In this document: positions 12,121 through 23,527 of the stretch, piece after piece
Layout: the number at the start of each line of letters is the position of its first letter
Position numbering within the stretch: the stretch's first letter is position 1
Source of the DNA: Spisula solida
Lineage: Eukaryota; Mollusca; Bivalvia; Venerida; Mactridae
NCBI GenBank assembly: GCA_947247005.1
Contig: OX365953.1
Coordinates: forward strand, 27,216,784-27,280,783
DNA: 64,000 bases
Direction of reading: 5' to 3'
Notes under the pieces: model-generated
What the model saw: the letters and a program-made list of their open reading frames with translations, nothing else
Database searches by the model: none
Told to the model about the DNA's origin: nothing
Made by a program: the position numbers and the translations under genes

Positions 12121-12543
12121 AGAAGTCTATTTTATATATATCTAACCTATGCTATGTAGTTTATGCTTACGAAGGTGCAATCCTTTTTGTTCCATGCCTC
12201 TCTGTGTACAGTACACCTTAATGTTTAATGACCACAATGGAAATAAGAGGTATCCTCTTTTTTGTGTTAAGCTTGGTGAGGGTATGTTTGACATGGCTGT
12301 TCTTTTATAATATGCAAATTCTTAAAATTTATTTTGTATTTGTAATCAGTTTGTGGTACATTGAACATGTTATATTATTATTTTGTGATATTTGTTATTT
12401 CTGGCTTGATGTGAGTCATGTGGCATGTTATAGTGCGTTCAAAGTCAAATGAGAACAGTTAATAACATAAACTCGCCCGACAGGTAAACTTTATATGGGT
12501 TCGATATCAAATAGTGTGCAAATCTCATTCCATTTATTACCGA

Positions 12544-12632
12544 AGGCGCCGTAGTGTAGTGGATAAACCCTCACTTCCTACAAGTTTCTATTTTATTCTG
12601 AGTTGTAGGTTCGATCCCCACTTTGGTCAACT
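12544..12632 (+). repeat. tRNA-like module (pseudogene or SINE head)
   Basis: An A-box-like GTAGTGTAGTGGATAAACCC is followed by a B box GGTTCGATCCCC about 50 bp later. The interior is too long and too diverged for a functional tRNA. An oppositely oriented tRNA-like module lies 290 bp downstream. Confidence 0.45.
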
Positions 12633-12920
12633 TTTTTGTTGCATGTTATAAAGTCTTATAATTATTTTACTGCTGTTTTAATGAATCGATACTTAAAAGT
12701 GATCAAAGCTTCATGTTGTAGTGAAAATATTAATAACGATTATATGAGCGTTGTACTGTATATAACAATAAAATAATTGAATTACGACTTGATAAAGAAT
12801 GAAAATATAACACAAACATTAATCTACGTTCTGCATAGCTTACTTCGTGATGTTATTATATTAGTTACAAATATAATACAAGAAAAAAACACTTTAAAAT
12901 ATAAGTTAAATGTACTTGGA

Positions 12921-13003
12921 TGGGTGTCGAACCAGTGGCGAGATTGAACAAAATTACTTGTATAATAGCGGCATGCTTACCCATTCGACTAACGAGGCGA
13001 TGT
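12921..13003 (-). repeat. tRNA-like module (pseudogene or SINE head)
   Basis: On the minus strand the order is CGCCTCGTTAGTCGAATGGG (A-box region), then CACTGGTTCGACACCC (B-box region). The phrase around AACGAGGC also occurs in the tRNA-like module at 18238-18308, which suggests a common source. Confidence 0.45.
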
Positions 13004-14640
13004 GAAAATTGGTTTTTAAATATTATACTGTTGATTGAAGGTATCTATTTGATAAAACATAAGCCTCCCCTATTCTTTTGAATGGGACAGTTCCCTCATT
13101 AGTATTACTTATTGAACCGACAGTATATGCATCTTATACCATGTACATATTATTAGCCGATGTGATCAGAAAAATATTAAATATTTTTTGAAACAATTAT
13201 GCTAATTAATATAATTGATGCTACATTCGCTCCGCTGACACAGATACCATGTTACCAACAACACATGACAGATTGACAGGCAATGTAGGTGTACGAGAAC
13301 AAACGCATAAATAGATTTTATGTGCAATTTGAATGCGGAAGCAAATCGATTATTCAACCTTTGATATTTATATGTTGACATTGAGTAATAAAAAGTACGA
13401 TAAAACAAAGATGCTTGGATATAGTTAAGTTTCTAAATTTGTGATTCTAGTGTCAAAAGTATGTGCAGGTGTACGAACGTGATTTATGGCGGGAAGTTGG
13501 AGAATGAAATTGACAAATTGCAGGTGGAGAGAAAGGAAACACATTTAACTCAACCTGGCGGAGGAAGATCTATATATATAATAGTGGATTACGCATGTTT
13601 TCTTCTAATTGAGATTTGTTGGATACAGTAAGCATAGCATTATGTTTATCGAAGCACTGCGACGACACTTAAAGATATTTGGTTTTCTGTCATGATATGG
13701 CTTCTTATAGTCGTAAAAATAAGAAAACTGGTAGGAAAAGAGAAAATAAATATCTTATTGCCAGATACATCATTTGTTACTTTCACGCGAACGTAGCTGG
13801 ACTTATTACTCAAGCAGTCATATTTGTGTATCACAACAGCTCGACACGAGGTATATTTATCGGAGACAAACAGAAATGGCCGAGCTGTCAAGATTGTATG
13901 TCCGAGTGAGTATTATCTATTTGGTGGTTAACGTAAGGCGGCTTAAACTGCGGTACTCAATAAAATTTTAATGGTGAAAAAACGTGACACGGATTATTCC
14001 ATCAATAGTGGTGAAATGCCACGTGTGTGTCTGTAAAATAAATGGAATGTCTTGTTTGTGCTCTTGAAGTGTCGGAATGCCACTTGTATGTACCAAACAG
14101 AGTAGTGGAATGCCGCGTTTGTTTCTGTCAAATGGTGTGCATAGTGCCTTGTCGTGCAATGCGACAATGTGCTCGGCAAGAGTTGACATGACATTTTGTG
14201 CTGTGCAAGTAGTTGAATGGCTGGTCGATGGATTGATGAAATCCATTCATAAGTTACACTGGTTCAAAAACACGACATCTAATCCCGAAAAACTGTCTTA
14301 GTCAGTCAAACATAGCCAGAGTAATAGTACTCAGAAACAACGATCACAAGGACAACCCAAACTCAGCACCTAACAGAAGCAGGACACAAACTTTTTCGAA
14401 ACATTGTAGCAATATATACATTGTTAGTTCTGCTATAGAGTAAATATGTGCATTTTAATTCTGACAATGTTAGTTTTACATAGATAGTTCATCGCCGTTT
14501 CTGGTGGTTTGGTGTGTATTCCCTTTTTCATTTATGTGTCCACTTAAAAAAACCGGATATAACAACAACAAAGTTGTTTAAAAGGTTGTTCTCGTGGGGT
14601 TTGGTTGTCCTTTTGTTGTGATTCGTTATTGTTTGTTGAT

Positions 14641-15150
14641 TGTTATTCTGGCTTGTTTGACTGACTGGTGCGGTAGACTGTAAGGTTGTCGACTCGTAAT
14701 TATTTGTGTTGACTGTTATTCTGGCTTGTTTGACTGACTGGTGCGGCAGACCGTAAGGTTGTCGACTCGTAATTGTTTGTATTGACTGTTATTTCGGCTT
14801 GTTTGACTGACTGGTGCGGCAGACTGTAAGGTTGTCGACTCGTAAATGTTTGTGTTGACTGTTATTTCGGCTTGTTTGACTGACTGGTGCGGCAGACCGT
14901 AAGGTTGTCGACTTGTTATTGTTTGTGTTGACTGTTATTCCGGCTTGTTTGACTGACTGGTGCGGCAGACTGTAAGGTTGTCGACTCGTAATTGTTTGTG
15001 TTGACTGTTATTCTGGCTTGTTTGACTGACTGGTGTGGCAGACTGTGAGGTTGTCGACACGTAATTGTTTGTGTTGACTGTTATTCCGCCTAGTGTGACT
15101 GACTAGTGCGGTAGACTATAAGGTTGTCGATTCGTGTTTAGTAACTGTAC
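14641..15150. repeat. 73-bp minisatellite, seven copies
   Basis: Units start near 14641, 14714, 14787, 14860, 14933, 15006 and 15079, a constant 73-bp period. They share GGCTTGTTTGACTGACTGG and GTAAGGTTGTCGACTCGT. The last unit is the most diverged. Copy A has only two units. Confidence 0.9.
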
Positions 15151-15188
15151 CTTTTTGTCTTACTGCTCATTTGTGGGCTACTAGTATG

Positions 15189-15440
15189 TAAGGGCCAATT
15201 TATCGGCTACGACAGTTTGTTAAACCAGACATTTTTCCTTTGCAAACTAGGACCAAACTGGTATCAGTTTACTTGGCGGTTTCCAATTAGTTTCGAAATA
15301 ACCCTGGTATACTTATCCATTAGTTTGTAATTGTAGTAAACCACATTATAACTGCCCAACTTAAACAAACTAGTTTGATATCAATTTGAAACTACCAAAC
15401 TAAATCCAAAACCGGATTGTTGCCGATAAATTCGCCCTAA
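15189..15440. mobile_element. MITE, AAGGGCG family (copy B ortholog)
   Basis: The ends TAAGGGCCAATTTATCGGC and GCCGATAAATTCGCCCTAA are inverted. It is collinear with the element at 1196-1441, so it was duplicated with the segment rather than inserted independently. Confidence 0.75.
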
Positions 15441-15816
15441 ATGTGTGCTCATAGTGCATTAAAACAAGCATTGACGTTGAAAAGACATTGGATCGGATCC
15501 AATATTTTAACGCATTTTGTCATGAAAGCTCAACTTTCATATCATGCAACCCATACATATGACACATCATACAAGGGTTTTTTTTATTGAACGACCCGAA
15601 GTTCATGTTGGGGAAATAAATAAAAACGCTAATTGATTTGTATTTAATTCAACCACAGATCCAGTAATGATAACTAGATTCGGTGATTTAATTAACATGG
15701 ATTTACATAGAATGTATACGTATCAAATTATCAGTATAAAACCGTCCATTGTGTAAAACTAGGAATTGAAATGTAGAGAACAAGAAAGTTTGTTCTCAAA
15801 TCTCATAGCCTGTTTG

Positions 15817-16456
15817 TCATCGACATACTGGACAGCATGCTCCTTCTGATCTATACTGAAGAACACAGCGTAATTTAATACACACTATTTCTGAACAATC
15901 TCGCCATGGATAACCTGAAATGAAAAACATGATACCCAAAAAGTTTGCTTTAAAAAGCGATTTACAAATGATGTACATAATATATGACATTGTGTTGATA
16001 CATAATTATTACTGTGCTCGGGATCAAAGGGCATATTCGCCCATCCCGAATAAAAATAGAAATAATCAGTGTATAGACGCATTCTATGTTTTATTTGGTA
16101 CGTTATTTAGTACGAAATATCGACTATTTTTAAATCATAAAACAGGGTGGCACGGTGACAAAAACACAAATCGTAGTTTCCACACACTGCAGTTTGCCTG
16201 CTTGACTACATAAATACTTTGATTCGTGTTTTGTAAGACTCTTGTGGCTTCAGTGGCGTTTTCGCGTGCGAGGAGCTACTGAACAATAAATGTGTGAAAA
16301 TTGAAAATGTACCTGGTCTGCCGACTGGACTTTGGCAGGTATGACCACACCCATTGCTGCAGCATTTCCCGTTCCCTGGACAACTAGAATCTGATGAACA
16401 CCGCTCCACACAAAGACCAATAAAAGGTGTTGGGCATCTTCCTGGCTTATCGGTGC
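15817..16456 (-). pseudogene. WAP gene copy B, first exon deleted
   Basis: Minus-strand exons at 16456-16313 (WAP domain) and 15914-15817 (C-terminal Cys module) match exons 2 and 3 of the gene at 1813-4231. The WAP domain keeps all eight cysteines, and the last module keeps C-X4-C-X4-C-X9-CC-X2-C. Donor GTACAT and acceptor TTTCAG are intact, and the first acceptor has changed to TTCAAG. The stop falls seven residues earlier (CCPVCR then stop). The exon with start codon and signal peptide is missing because of a deletion (junction near 18500), so the locus cannot make the copy A type of protein unless another first exon is used. The substitutions preserve every cysteine, which suggests it was functional for some time after duplication. 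Confidence 0.75.
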
Positions 16457-16689
16457 CTTGAACACTCCATACAACATTGTCTTTTCCTGTTCAAAAGACC
16501 ATAGTATAGTATTATTAAACGTATCGTTTTGTACATTGATACAAATATGCCTTATCGTAAGCCTTCGTGCATCTTCCCCTTTATATTTTATACTGCTATA
16601 CAATGAAGAATATACTACAATACATCAGTTTATACTAATTTATTTAAGGTCGATTGTTAACTTGTTTTCCAACTTATATTAATCACTCT

Positions 16690-16895
16690 CGACACCTCAT
16701 TCCTGATGTTATCCATTGCCATGAGGGTATGAGAGAAGAGAAGCCAGTTTCCCCTTTATGCTGAGCGTCTAGCAAGGGAATTTCTGGTACCATTTTTATT
16801 TCGTCTTCAGTATGACGCGGCCAGGGATCGAACCCGAGACCTCCCGCACTCGAGGCGAACGCTCAACCACTAGAATATCGAGGAGGCGGTACAAT
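16690..16895 (-). mobile_element. tRNA-derived SINE (copy B ortholog)
   Basis: Collinear with 3000-3186. The head on the minus strand has CTAGTGGTTGAGCGTTCG and the B box GGGTTCGATCCCTGG. Confidence 0.7.
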
Positions 16896-17484
16896 ACATC
16901 GCATATGTATGAGTGTGAGTATGGGTATGAGTATTAGGGAGCTTGCTTTTGATGCAATTGTTAGCAATTTTACCGGACATACATGTACTTCCAACTTGCA
17001 TTTCACAATATTGTCAATAGGAATGACTAGAAGAAATATTGTGGTTAATCGTCAAAGTTGAAAACCCCTATTGCATATACAGGACAACCTCTGAATAGCA
17101 ACACCCTTTGAGAGCTGCAAATATTGCTCACTAAAGAGAGGTAGTTGTATTACTGAGGTTAAATCTACAGTAAATATCTTAGAGACATTGTGTTGTTTTT
17201 CAGCGGTTGTTGCTATATAGAGGGCTGCTCTGGAGAGGTTATACTGTATAATAATACAAATGTAGTTATAATAAATTATTATTAAGCATGAAAATAATTA
17301 GAGCTGTTATCACACATTCTACTGGTATAGTGCGGCCAAGATATGATGGCACAATAACATTGTGTAAACGTCACTGGTTGGATTAGTCCATATCAAAACG
17401 CGGGTAAGTAAATAAATCACGATCATCTAAGCGCTTGTTCAGTTATTTTAATTTATTTAATTAAAGACGAAGATCATTGTGCTT

Positions 17485-17552
17485 ATTATATGGTCTAGTG
17501 GTAACGCTTCTAATCTCAACGCGGGCGGTCCGGGTTAGAATCCCATCAGAAT
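17485..17552 (+). repeat. tRNA-like module inside transposon
   Basis: The A-box region TGGTCTAGTGGTAACGC strongly resembles Glu/Asp/Gly-type tRNAs, and the B-box region is GGGTTAGAATCCC, one base off the usual GGTTCGAAT. No clear acceptor stem is visible. It is probably a tRNA pseudogene or SINE head. Confidence 0.5.
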
Positions 17553-17704
17553 CTTTTTATGATTACTATTTTGTTTCGCGAATGTTTTTTCCGCACACTT
17601 TTCACAAAACTGTATTTGTATTTGTGGGTGTATTACTTACAACCAGATAAACTGTGTAAACTATGGCTAAACGTATCGTTTTAACGTAACAAGGAAGATA
17701 CTTT

Positions 17705-17977
17705 ATGTCTAACGTATTAGAATTCTGCACACGAGTGGCATCAATAGAACTGTCAGTGATTCCGTTGTCCTGTCAAAGGAAACAAACTACCGCGATGACA
17801 GGGGTATCAGAAAGGACGGTTTCACGCATGAAGGCGAAGAAATTGCACAATAGTGTAAGTAAATCAAGAAGTAACAAAATCTCACTGGATTCTTTTGATG
17901 ATGATGATGATGATGATAATGACAGTGATTATGACGAGGCGGATGGTGATAGCGATGATGATTTTGCAGATTTCTAA
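17705..17977 (+). pseudogene. Transposase N-terminal remnant
   Basis: A 90-codon open frame inside the TA-flanked element. The only recognisable part is TAMTGVSERTVSRMKAKK, a helix-turn-helix-like string common in eukaryotic transposases. The C-terminus is an Asp/Glu run from a GAT repeat. The catalytic domain is absent. Confidence 0.4.
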
Positions 17978-18237
17978 AATGATTATATCACAAACACTGC
18001 TGATGAACAATGTTAATTCATATAATTCATATATACATGTATACGTACAGAATATTAATTTATAACTGATTGTTCCAGATAAATATAATAAACTATTATA
18101 TAATAAATATACAGAATAGAGAAAGTATACGAATGAAAAAAGATGTAACTAGATAATCAACGTGTAACGGGATATACTAAGAAAAAAAAGTTTACTAGAA
18201 CTGAAGAATACAATGCATTACCAAAATAATGCACAAA

Positions 18238-18308
18238 AGTGAGATTCGAACCAGTAACCTCTATCCATAATATTATTGTATTTACGACTGAGCTAACGAG
18301 GCACATGT
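18238..18308 (-). repeat. tRNA-like module inside transposon
   Basis: Minus strand: GCCTCGTTAGCTCAGTCGT (A-box region), then TACTGGTTCGAATCTCAC (B-box region). It points towards the plus-strand module at 17485-17552. Confidence 0.5.
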
Positions 18309-21066
18309 AAAATCGACTTGTATATTTGCTCATAATGCGAAAACGTAAAACGAAACAAGCGTTTAATGACCCTGACTGTAAATAAGCACCCCTTTCTGTT
18401 GAAAATGAACCCATCGGCTAATTAGCATGTGTAAATGTTATTATGCCATAATATCTTGGCCGCACTATAAAGTGTTGTTACACGGGAAATGTGATGCAGA
18501 TTTTAAATAAGTAGTATTTACGACCTTCTCATTCTTAGCCAGCGATATGGTAGGGAAACAAATTTAATTATCAACAATACCGTAGGAAAACAAAACTACT
18601 TCAATTTTTTATGTGAGCAGCATCTGCATTTTAGTAACAATAGTAACAGTTTACCGGCGTACGTCGTACAATTGCTGATAAACACAATTTTTAACTTCAA
18701 ATATTTTTCACTATCAAAATTTATACATACATGTACTTCAAAGTTCGGGAAGAAGTCACTTGACGTTTATGCAACATTGCCAACAGTAGAAGCAACATCT
18801 GTTAACAAGAAGAGAGTCGAATATCTATAGCGTCGAAATGACGTCTTCTCAACATCTCGGAACGCGAGTAATTTTGAAGTTTTGCTCTTAACTACATAAT
18901 ACGCCTACTGAGATTTATAAAATGATTCAATGGGCTAATGAACCATATGATCTAATAATGTTTGCGGAATTTTTATTACATACCCTATCTTGATGAAATT
19001 TTGCGTACATGCTCAGAACCTCAGAACATTTTGATTAAATGTCAGTGAACATTTAAAATTTCTACGAATGGTAATATTTTACAAAACTAGCAGAATACAC
19101 GAAATATTTGTACACCCTTCGTACGTATACTTCAATGTGTGTTTGATAAGTCAATTCAAATGGTTTAAAATATGTATTTATTACAAAGTTTAACATACCT
19201 TAGCTAAATGTATCCTACTCAAAACTTTGTAATAAAAAAGTTGGCTTCATCCTATTTATACAGGTATTAGGGAAAAAACACCCGTAAGCTGTCAATGTTG
19301 TTGTTTCACATTGATTGACTGAACAAACCTTTAACAATGTATTGTTTAATGTATGTGACGTCAGAAAGATGCTGTACACTAAATTTCGAAATCGGACCAA
19401 TTCTGGGAAAACCATGTAATGTCAATATATAAATTATACAGTAAGTACATTTTTATACAAGGCCTTTGCGTTCTTAGATTATCATTTTAAATAGAAATAA
19501 TGGATGGAGCTTTTATAATAGCTTTTTATTTCGAAGAACATGTATCTTCTATTTTCGATTTAATGCTTTTATTTGTCCTCGCCACCGGGAATCCATATGG
19601 GCGAGGCCCCAAGAAGAGGTTAGTCACTTTAATTTGTGTGATATAGTGCGTGATACCGAAGATGCCCTAGTTCCAGAAGCATCCCCGATTCTTTTACATG
19701 CCGATGTAAAGCATGATTCACGGGACTTCGCTTAACGTTACGTCCGAAAGACTGTAACAAAATGTGGTAAGTTTAGTTATGTAAGGTGGGAAACACTGAA
19801 AAGCATTTCTGTTTTAATCCGACTGGATTGAAACTCGAGCGCTGAGGAGTGGATTCATTAGGAATCGGCGACCTTGACTTCCCAGCAACTGACCTTGAAT
19901 ATTCAGACATTTCTTTGAGAAGATTCCACACACGTTAGTTTGGCTTTAACAGGTGATGAAAACTAATTTAAATGCATGTGTCGTGAAACATCAAAGAATG
20001 ACAATTGATACAATATGTTTGGTAACGACAGACACCTGCACATAAATTATTTTAGCACATAATTATGAGTTTTAAATCAACAGAAGGTGACCTTAAACAT
20101 AGGTTACATGGTCATGAAAAATGTATACATACTGTATAATTTATTATGCGTCATAAGATTTTTTAACTCCAGTTTTGTTGACACTGTAATGTGCTACTAT
20201 AAGGTTGTCTGTTGGGTAAGTGTGAGGTTTGGTGCACTGTAAAACGTTTAAGCCCCCGGTGACATTTGTCGCTGTCCGTACCAAGGCGGAAGCCCTTTGG
20301 TCAACCTTCCTCTATGTATGTATTGTCCACTTTATAGTACAAATACAAAAATATTTCGCTTTTGTGCCTTTTTGTTGAACTTTGTTCATTTTGTATGTCA
20401 TTCTGCAATTTCGTTGCCCAGCACAAGGCTGCTTCGTATCTTTCAAAAGTGCATGTACACTATATATATGTTGTGGATTGTCCTTGTGGTGTGTGGTGTC
20501 CGGTTGTTGTTTTCTCGCCACATGACTCTCGTTCCGTTTTGGTTTGACTGGCTTAGGCGGCAGACTTGCGGGACGGGATGCCGTGTTTTCAGTGCTTTGT
20601 GTTTTTTTTGTGTTTTCTGTGCTCGGCTGGTTTAGTTGAGTGCTGCCTTCCCTGTCTGACTTAATATAATATGTTTGTTGTGTAAAAGTTCCCGAATCAC
20701 ATAAAGATACTGTTACACGTATCGGACGCTCGGAACTGTTATAACGTTTGACGGTAAAATGCAAATACGAGTACATGTATTAGAATCATTAGGAACAAAC
20801 TATATTTTAAATAATAATTACTGTCGCCGATAACTGCTGAGATTTTTTAGTAGTAATTGTACAAGTAACGTTATCATTTCTAATCGAGAATGTTTAATTG
20901 TACATAAGTAGTTAATGAGAAAACTTCTAAAATGACCTTGTCACGGTATGACTTGTTTTACCGCAAACGTCATAAGCATACATATTTTGTACATTAGTCA
21001 TAACATTCAAAGTGTTACTTCTCGATGTTAAACGTGGCAAATAATTTAACTCTGAACCGGTTTATG

Positions 21067-21491
21067 TATAGTACAACCTCTCCAGAGCGGCCCTATGTGG
21101 TGCAACAGCCGCTCAATAACAACACCGTCCAAATTTCCCTAAGTTGATATTTACAATAAATGTAACCTCTGACAGTGACAGTAAAACAGGGGTGTCAACA
21201 GAGCCAAATTAAAAATCCTTTAACCGAATTATTTCCATATTTAACTCCGTTTTTATTGAATAAAATTCTTCAGTGCAGATTAAATTGACCATAACTTTGT
21301 CATTTCTTGAGATATTTTCATTAGATAACTTATATTTTGTTTAGAAATCATAGCTTTTTCAAGATAGATAAATCTGGAATTCTGGATTAATCAGGAATAT
21401 TAACACCCTGCTCTGAAGAGCATCAACCGCGAAAGCTTAGTTCATCATTAGAAGCTCCCAAATGGTGTTTCTCTACAGGGGTTGTACTGTA
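21067..21491. mobile_element. MITE with nested second MITE
   Basis: The outer ends TAGTACAACCTCTCCAGAGC and CTCTACAGGGGTTGTACTGTA are inverted and belong to the ACAACCTCT terminal type. The element is interrupted at 21187-21410 by a different MITE. Confidence 0.6.
21187..21410. mobile_element. MITE, GGGGTGTCAAC family
   Basis: The left end AGGGGTGTCAACAG and right end TTAACACCCTG are inverted. A second member at 23279-23527 shares the interior (for example CATTTCTTGAGATATT) and ends TTGACACCCCTGG. Confidence 0.65.
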
Positions 21492-21932
21492 ACTATGCAC
21501 ACAGTCATATGTTTACATGACATTTATTGTTAAATTAAAAGCGTGTCCGTTCCAAGCAGTACAACTCTTGTCACATTTACCGCATATGTATATTAATTAT
21601 TTGGTTGGAACATTTTGCTGGACGAATAACATCCTGTTAAAATTAAAAAAACAACAGACAGACCTAATGATTGCGGTCTGCATTTGTCTCTATACAATAG
21701 GCCTAACCACAGTAATTAATTACGCAATAAACGTTTCATTGTTATCATTAATAATTAATAGTTATATCCGAAACTCATTAATGTGAGGTAGTCAGGTGAG
21801 ATAAATTTATTTTACAGTCTGAGCGTACTTAAGCTGTCACTCGGTGTATAAAAAATAAAACCTGTTGATGATATCCTTAATACTACGACCACCATCGGGA
21901 CCCTTTAAAACGGGTCTCGTTGTGTTGTATAG

Positions 21933-22462
21933 CCGTGCCTCATATTTCCGAGGTATCCCTATTTCCGTGGTATGGGATATAAACAGTTGTGTGGACCACC
22001 CACACAAAATACACCTGTTAATAAGTGCACTATTGGTAATCTTTCATAATTTCAGCAAAAAGTTCCAAAAAGGTTAATAAACAAAAAATATGGCTTTAAT
22101 AAAAAATTTCCACCAAAAAATAGTACAGTACGTTACCTATTTTTTCAAAGGCTCAGACCAGAGTGGACATTTTAAACATTTTATCATTCAGTGACAGGCT
22201 CAAACCAGAGTGGACATTTTAAACATTTTATCATTCAGTGACAGGCTCAAACCAGAGTGGACATTTTAAACATTTTATCATTCAGTGACAGGCTCAAACC
22301 AGAGTGGACATTTTAAACATTTTATCATTCAGTGACAGGCTCAAACCAGAGTGGACATTTTAAACATTTTATCATTCAGTGACAGGCTCAAACCAGAGTG
22401 GACATTTTAAACATTTTATCTAAGTTTCTAGTTTAAGTACCGTGGAAATACGAGGCACCAGT
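21933..22462. mobile_element. Inverted-repeat element containing a 47-bp minisatellite
   Basis: The left end GTGCCTCATATTTCCGAGGTA and right end TACCGTGGAAATACGAGGCAC are inverse with few mismatches. Most of the interior is the tandem array at 22150-22421. Confidence 0.6.
22150..22421. repeat. 47-bp tandem repeat, about six copies
   Basis: Units start at 22150, 22197, 22244, 22291, 22338 and 22385 and are nearly identical (GGCTCAAACCAGAGTGGACA...). The near-identity suggests recent expansion. Confidence 0.95.
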
Positions 22463-22625
22463 TTTAATATTGTGGTTGATAATGTGCAATAGTGCAATGG
22501 AAATGGGCCTTAACTTTGAGGTGGAATTAATGCTAGATTTACTTGTACTGAATCAATACATTACGGTCAACCGTTGGTTGGTAACAAAACAGGTTTGATT
22601 GACTGTATATATCAATGGGAGGTTA

Positions 22626-22797
22626 ACAAAACACGGAAATCTCGGAACTCACGGATTACGGAAATCTATTAAAATTAATAACAAACCACGGAACTTTCAC
22701 GGAAATTTAATCAAAATCACGGATATCCGTGTTAAATATCTAAGTCACGGAAAGCTACTAGAAAATCAAGTTCCGTGAATCCGTGTTTTGTCAAGGG
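22626..22797. mobile_element. Short MITE built on CACGGAA motifs
   Basis: The left TTAACAAAACACGGAAATC and right CCGTGAATCCGTGTTTTGTC are inverted, and the interior repeats CACGGA/TCCGTG several times, giving strong self-complementarity. Confidence 0.55.
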
Positions 22798-23278
22798 CGA
22801 TATCAATTGGTTAAGATAGGACTGACTGACAAAACTCCTCGCGTCATTAATCAACGGCTGTCGTACGAGAATTGGATGTCTCAACAATTCCCCGAAATGA
22901 AATTTACGACTGTGTTATATACATGTATTTTTTACATAAATTGATTAATACAAAACATACTCCAGCCTCTATTCGAGATTTTACTTTATAAAGTCTTCTT
23001 CAAGAATATCATTGTAGAAATAAGTAATGGAGTATGTACTGGAATTCGGTTATTTCTGATTACTCAATATTATTTACGGGTAAGGGTGATGTTTGGCGGG
23101 TAGGTTTACAAGTTTATTGATACACTCAGCACATGTACAATTATGTGGTATGAGGAACAATATAGAAATTTACATATGAAAACAATATACTAGGCTGTGT
23201 TGTTTTTAAAGTGTGATGGTTGAACAAGAGGTTAGTAGGTAGCCGAGGAATGGAAACACAGGATATGTTATGTCTAGC

Positions 23279-23527
23279 AGAGGTGTCAACAGGGCCAAAT
23301 TCAAAATCAGGAAAATCGTATTTGGCCGACCATTTTTGCCAAATAAGAGACCTTCAATGAAGTTGTTTCAATAATTAACTCAGCTTGTATTAAAGAAAAT
23401 CCTTCAGAGTATATTAAATTTACCATAACGTTGCCATTTCTTGAGATATTATCATCAAATAACTTTTATTTAGGTCAGAAGCCATTGCTCTACCAGGAAT
23501 GATAAATCCGGAAAATTGACACCCCTG
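23279..23527. mobile_element. MITE, GGGGTGTCAAC family, second copy
   Basis: The termini AGGTGTCAACAGGGCC and TTGACACCCCTGG, and the interior, match the nested copy at 21187-21410 with substitutions and an extra segment near 23310-23360. Confidence 0.65.

Larger units (their letters stand above)
10965..14576. other. Spacer between the two duplicated copies
   Basis: This is AT-rich and has no supported gene. It holds a MITE (11518-11906), a (TA)n tract (12052-12118), two inward-facing tRNA-like modules (12544-12632 and 12921-13003) and a degenerate repeat of roughly 42 bp (13998-14150) built on GGAATGCCAC. Inverted ATCGATAC-rich sequence at 10968-11345 may be another decayed terminal-repeat element. 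Confidence 0.5.
17328..18467. mobile_element. 1.14 kb TA-target transposon carrying two tRNA-like modules
   Basis: The termini TAGTGCGGCCAAGATAT and ATATCTTGGCCGCACTA are perfect inverses over 17 bp; the similarity continues for about 33 bp (ATGGCATAATAACATT). It is flanked by TA on both sides (17326-17327 and 18468-18469), and copy A at about 3600 has one TA with continuous flanks, so target duplication is demonstrated. The interior has a tRNA-like module at 17485-17552 (+), another at 18238-18308 (-), and an open frame at 17705-17977 with TGVSERTVSRMKAKK, resembling the helix-turn-helix of Tc1/mariner-type transposases, then an Asp-rich (GAT)n tail. No DDE domain remains, so it is non-autonomous. 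Confidence 0.85.
14577..20139. repeat. Segmental duplication, copy B
   Basis: Same orientation as copy A (945-10964). Specific to B are an expanded 73-bp minisatellite, a TA-flanked transposon (17328-18467), loss of the segment equivalent to A 3635-4620 (with the first WAP exon), and losses equivalent to A 5257-5610 and 6440-6625. It lacks the LINE at 6815-10782. Confidence 0.85.

Noticed and set aside
11935..12159. Plus-strand frame with Tyr-Ile repeats
   Set aside because: Product of the (TA)n microsatellite.
17485..18308. Functional tRNA genes
   Set aside because: A and B boxes are recognisable, but acceptor and anticodon stems do not form convincingly by eye and the modules lie in a transposon. 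Called tRNA-like only.
20297..20776. Frames of up to 154 codons on both strands
   Set aside because: No recognisable motif, splice context or conservation cue; overlapping frames on opposite strands in moderately GC-rich repeat-like DNA.
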